Origin: a virus
Direction: 5' to 3' (one strand)
IMG/VR virus record: IMGVR_UViG_3300018005_000012
Span: 27,435-91,434 of that record
DNA length: 64,000 nucleotides
Of the stretch, positions 63,093-64,000 are shown piece by piece (position 1 is the stretch's first letter; each line of letters begins with the position of its first letter). Made by a program: the position numbers and the translations under genes. The notes beneath the pieces are model-generated. The model had not been told where the DNA came from and did not search any database. It saw only the letters and a list, made by a program, of their open reading frames with translations.

Positions 63093-64000
63093 GAGGACAT
63101 CACTTGCATTATTGAAGTGACAGGATAACTCTTTCCTGTGCCCACAGTTTGGTCGAGTGTGACACGATAGAGTTGGCTCTTGTTGGTGAGTTTACTATGG
63201 AAACGATAGACAGGGGCCGTCAGAGCACCAGTGAGAATGTCCTGTTTGTATATTTCCGAGTTCACGCCATCCGCAGAGACGTATTCTGTAATGGTTGAAC
63301 TATCTCCACTCACCATGTTGGTGAGGTCTACATAACTCTCTACAACGTAATCTCCAGTTTGAGCACCTTCGCTGGCGAGTTGGGCCACTTCTGCGGCTGA
63401 GAGCGCACGATTGTAGAAACGAACTTCGTCTATGGTGCCACCGAATGGGTCAGAACTAGGGTCGGTTCCTATCATGCCCGTTCCGGTGAGAGTTGTATTC
63501 AGTGCGATTCCACCACTAAGAGAGCCTGTGTAACCAGTTGACCCAATGTAAATCGTGACTGTTGTGGCACTCGCCACGTAAGTGAATCCAACCAAAGTCC
63601 AAGTGTTCAAAGGCACAGTTGCGGCTGTTCTCCAATCGTTGCCATCTGCATAAAATTGGAGAGCACCCGAGCCATAGAGCAACAGATAGACACTGTGGTT
63701 GGTGCCATACGTTCCGTATCCAAAGACTGCCGGATTTCCTGCGGGTGGGTAGGCCGTCAAGTAAACCCACGCAAACATACTTCTTGCGGCAGAACCAGTA
63801 GGCAAATTTGAATCGGAAAATGAGACGTATTGATTGCTTGCGGCCACAAATTGTAACGCCTTTCCGAATCTACCAGTCACCCACGTTGGAGTGTGAACCA
63901 ACGTTCCGGTGCGGGCATACTTACTAGCATCATAAGTGGATGTTCCCGTTCCCTCGTCTAAGTGCCAGATTCCAATGGCTCCGTTGAGAGGAACGATGTC
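63089..64000 (-). CDS. LamG-domain virion/fibre protein (paralogue 3), N-terminus off window
   Basis: The frame is open to the right edge and reads IVPLNGAIGIWHLDEGTGTS just before the edge, so the ATG-like codon at 63901 is internal. One LamG module (to IDEVRFYNRALSAAEVAQLA) and the shared C-terminal module (YVDLTNMVSGDSSTITEYVS ... SYPVTSIMQV) are visible. The missing upstream part probably holds a further LamG module. Confidence 0.8.
   Translation of the reverse strand, partial: DIVPLNGAIGIWHLDEGTGTSTYDASKYARTGTLVHTPTWVTGRFGKALQFVAASNQYVSFSDSNLPTGSAARSMFAWVYLTAYPPAGNPAVFGYGTYGTNHSVYLLLYGSGALQFYADGNDWRTAATVPLNTWTLVGFTYVASATTVTIYIGSTGYTGSLSGGIALNTTLTGTGMIGTDPSSDPFGGTIDEVRFYNRALSAAEVAQLASEGAQTGDYVVESYVDLTNMVSGDSSTITEYVSADGVNSEIYKQDILTGALTAPVYRFHSKLTNKSQLYRVTLDQTVGTGKSYPVTSIMQVMSS

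Noticed and set aside
1-64000. Possible circular join: the left-edge partial gene and the right-edge LamG gene are in frame with each other
   Set aside because: The window is a round 64,000 bases and the match rests on one residue; chance in-frame joining is one in three, so circularity is not supported.
1-64000. tRNA genes, rRNA, integrase and attachment sites
   Set aside because: Looked for T-loop (GTTCRA) contexts, catalytic tyrosine or serine recombinase motifs and flanking direct repeats; none convincing was found by eye.

Overview
The window is part of the genome of a tailed archaeal virus (Caudoviricetes-like). Both ends cut through minus-strand genes, so the genome is longer than 64 kb. 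Portal protein, large terminase, head-tail connectors, tail tube, tail assembly chaperone, tape measure and fibre genes identify a tailed virus. The archaeal host is inferred from the information-processing genes (family B DNA polymerase, archaeal-type primase, MCM-like helicase, RadA-like ATPase, ERCC4 nuclease, RecJ/GAN-like exonuclease, an archaeal-type ribosomal protein uS2) and from the promoters. Almost every transcription unit starts with an A/T box (TTTAAATAG, TTTATATAG, CTTATAAAG or similar) centred about 25-30 nt before the first start codon. First genes are therefore probably translated from leaderless mRNAs, whereas genes inside operons overlap by ATGA/TAATG or carry GGTGA-like Shine-Dalgarno sequences. 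AGA/AGG dominate arginine codons. A Thermoproteota/Nitrososphaeria-type host is plausible but not proven. I saw no tRNA, rRNA, integrase, CRISPR array or recognisable major capsid protein.

Layout: 1-2550 holds a zinc-finger/HerA-FtsK-like ATPase and an HNH gene. 2644-8561 holds the portal, an OB-fold protein, a JAMM metalloprotease-like protein, small membrane proteins and a Thr-rich surface protein. 8599-16739 is the replication block: primase, MCM-like helicase, RadA-like ATPase, a PriX-like helix-bundle protein and PolB. 17879-27518 is the tail module on the minus strand, read from tail tube through frameshifted chaperone, tape measure, hub and fibres. 27560-32521 is an accessory block with a GNAT, ERCC4 nuclease, Cys-rich miniproteins and several homing endonucleases. 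32606-34159 is terL, and 34663-47143 mixes head completion genes with unusual zinc-finger proteins and a nucleotide-metabolism pair. 47106-52061 is a second information/metabolism block with a SWIM finger, uS2, RecJ-like exonuclease, DnaQ-like exonuclease and a nucleotidyltransferase. 52103-64000 holds a papain-like protease, small genes and a second fibre module: a 929-residue repeat protein and three tandem LamG proteins.

The virus appears to carry most of its own replication fork (polymerase, primase, helicase, a probable ssDNA-binding protein, exonucleases, junction nuclease, recombinase-like ATPase). At least eleven free-standing HNH or LAGLIDADG endonuclease genes sit between or inside operons, and three of them leave visible scars on neighbouring genes.

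Most notable observations: a virus-encoded uS2 homologue; a T TTT TTA programmed -1 frameshift in an archaeal virus tail chaperone; divergent leaderless gene pairs that share one TATA box at a constant 52-nt start-to-start spacing; a broken or +1-frameshifted gene before terL; an HNH gene carrying a duplicated target-gene C-terminus; and a virus-specific family of acidic C2H2/zinc-ribbon proteins.
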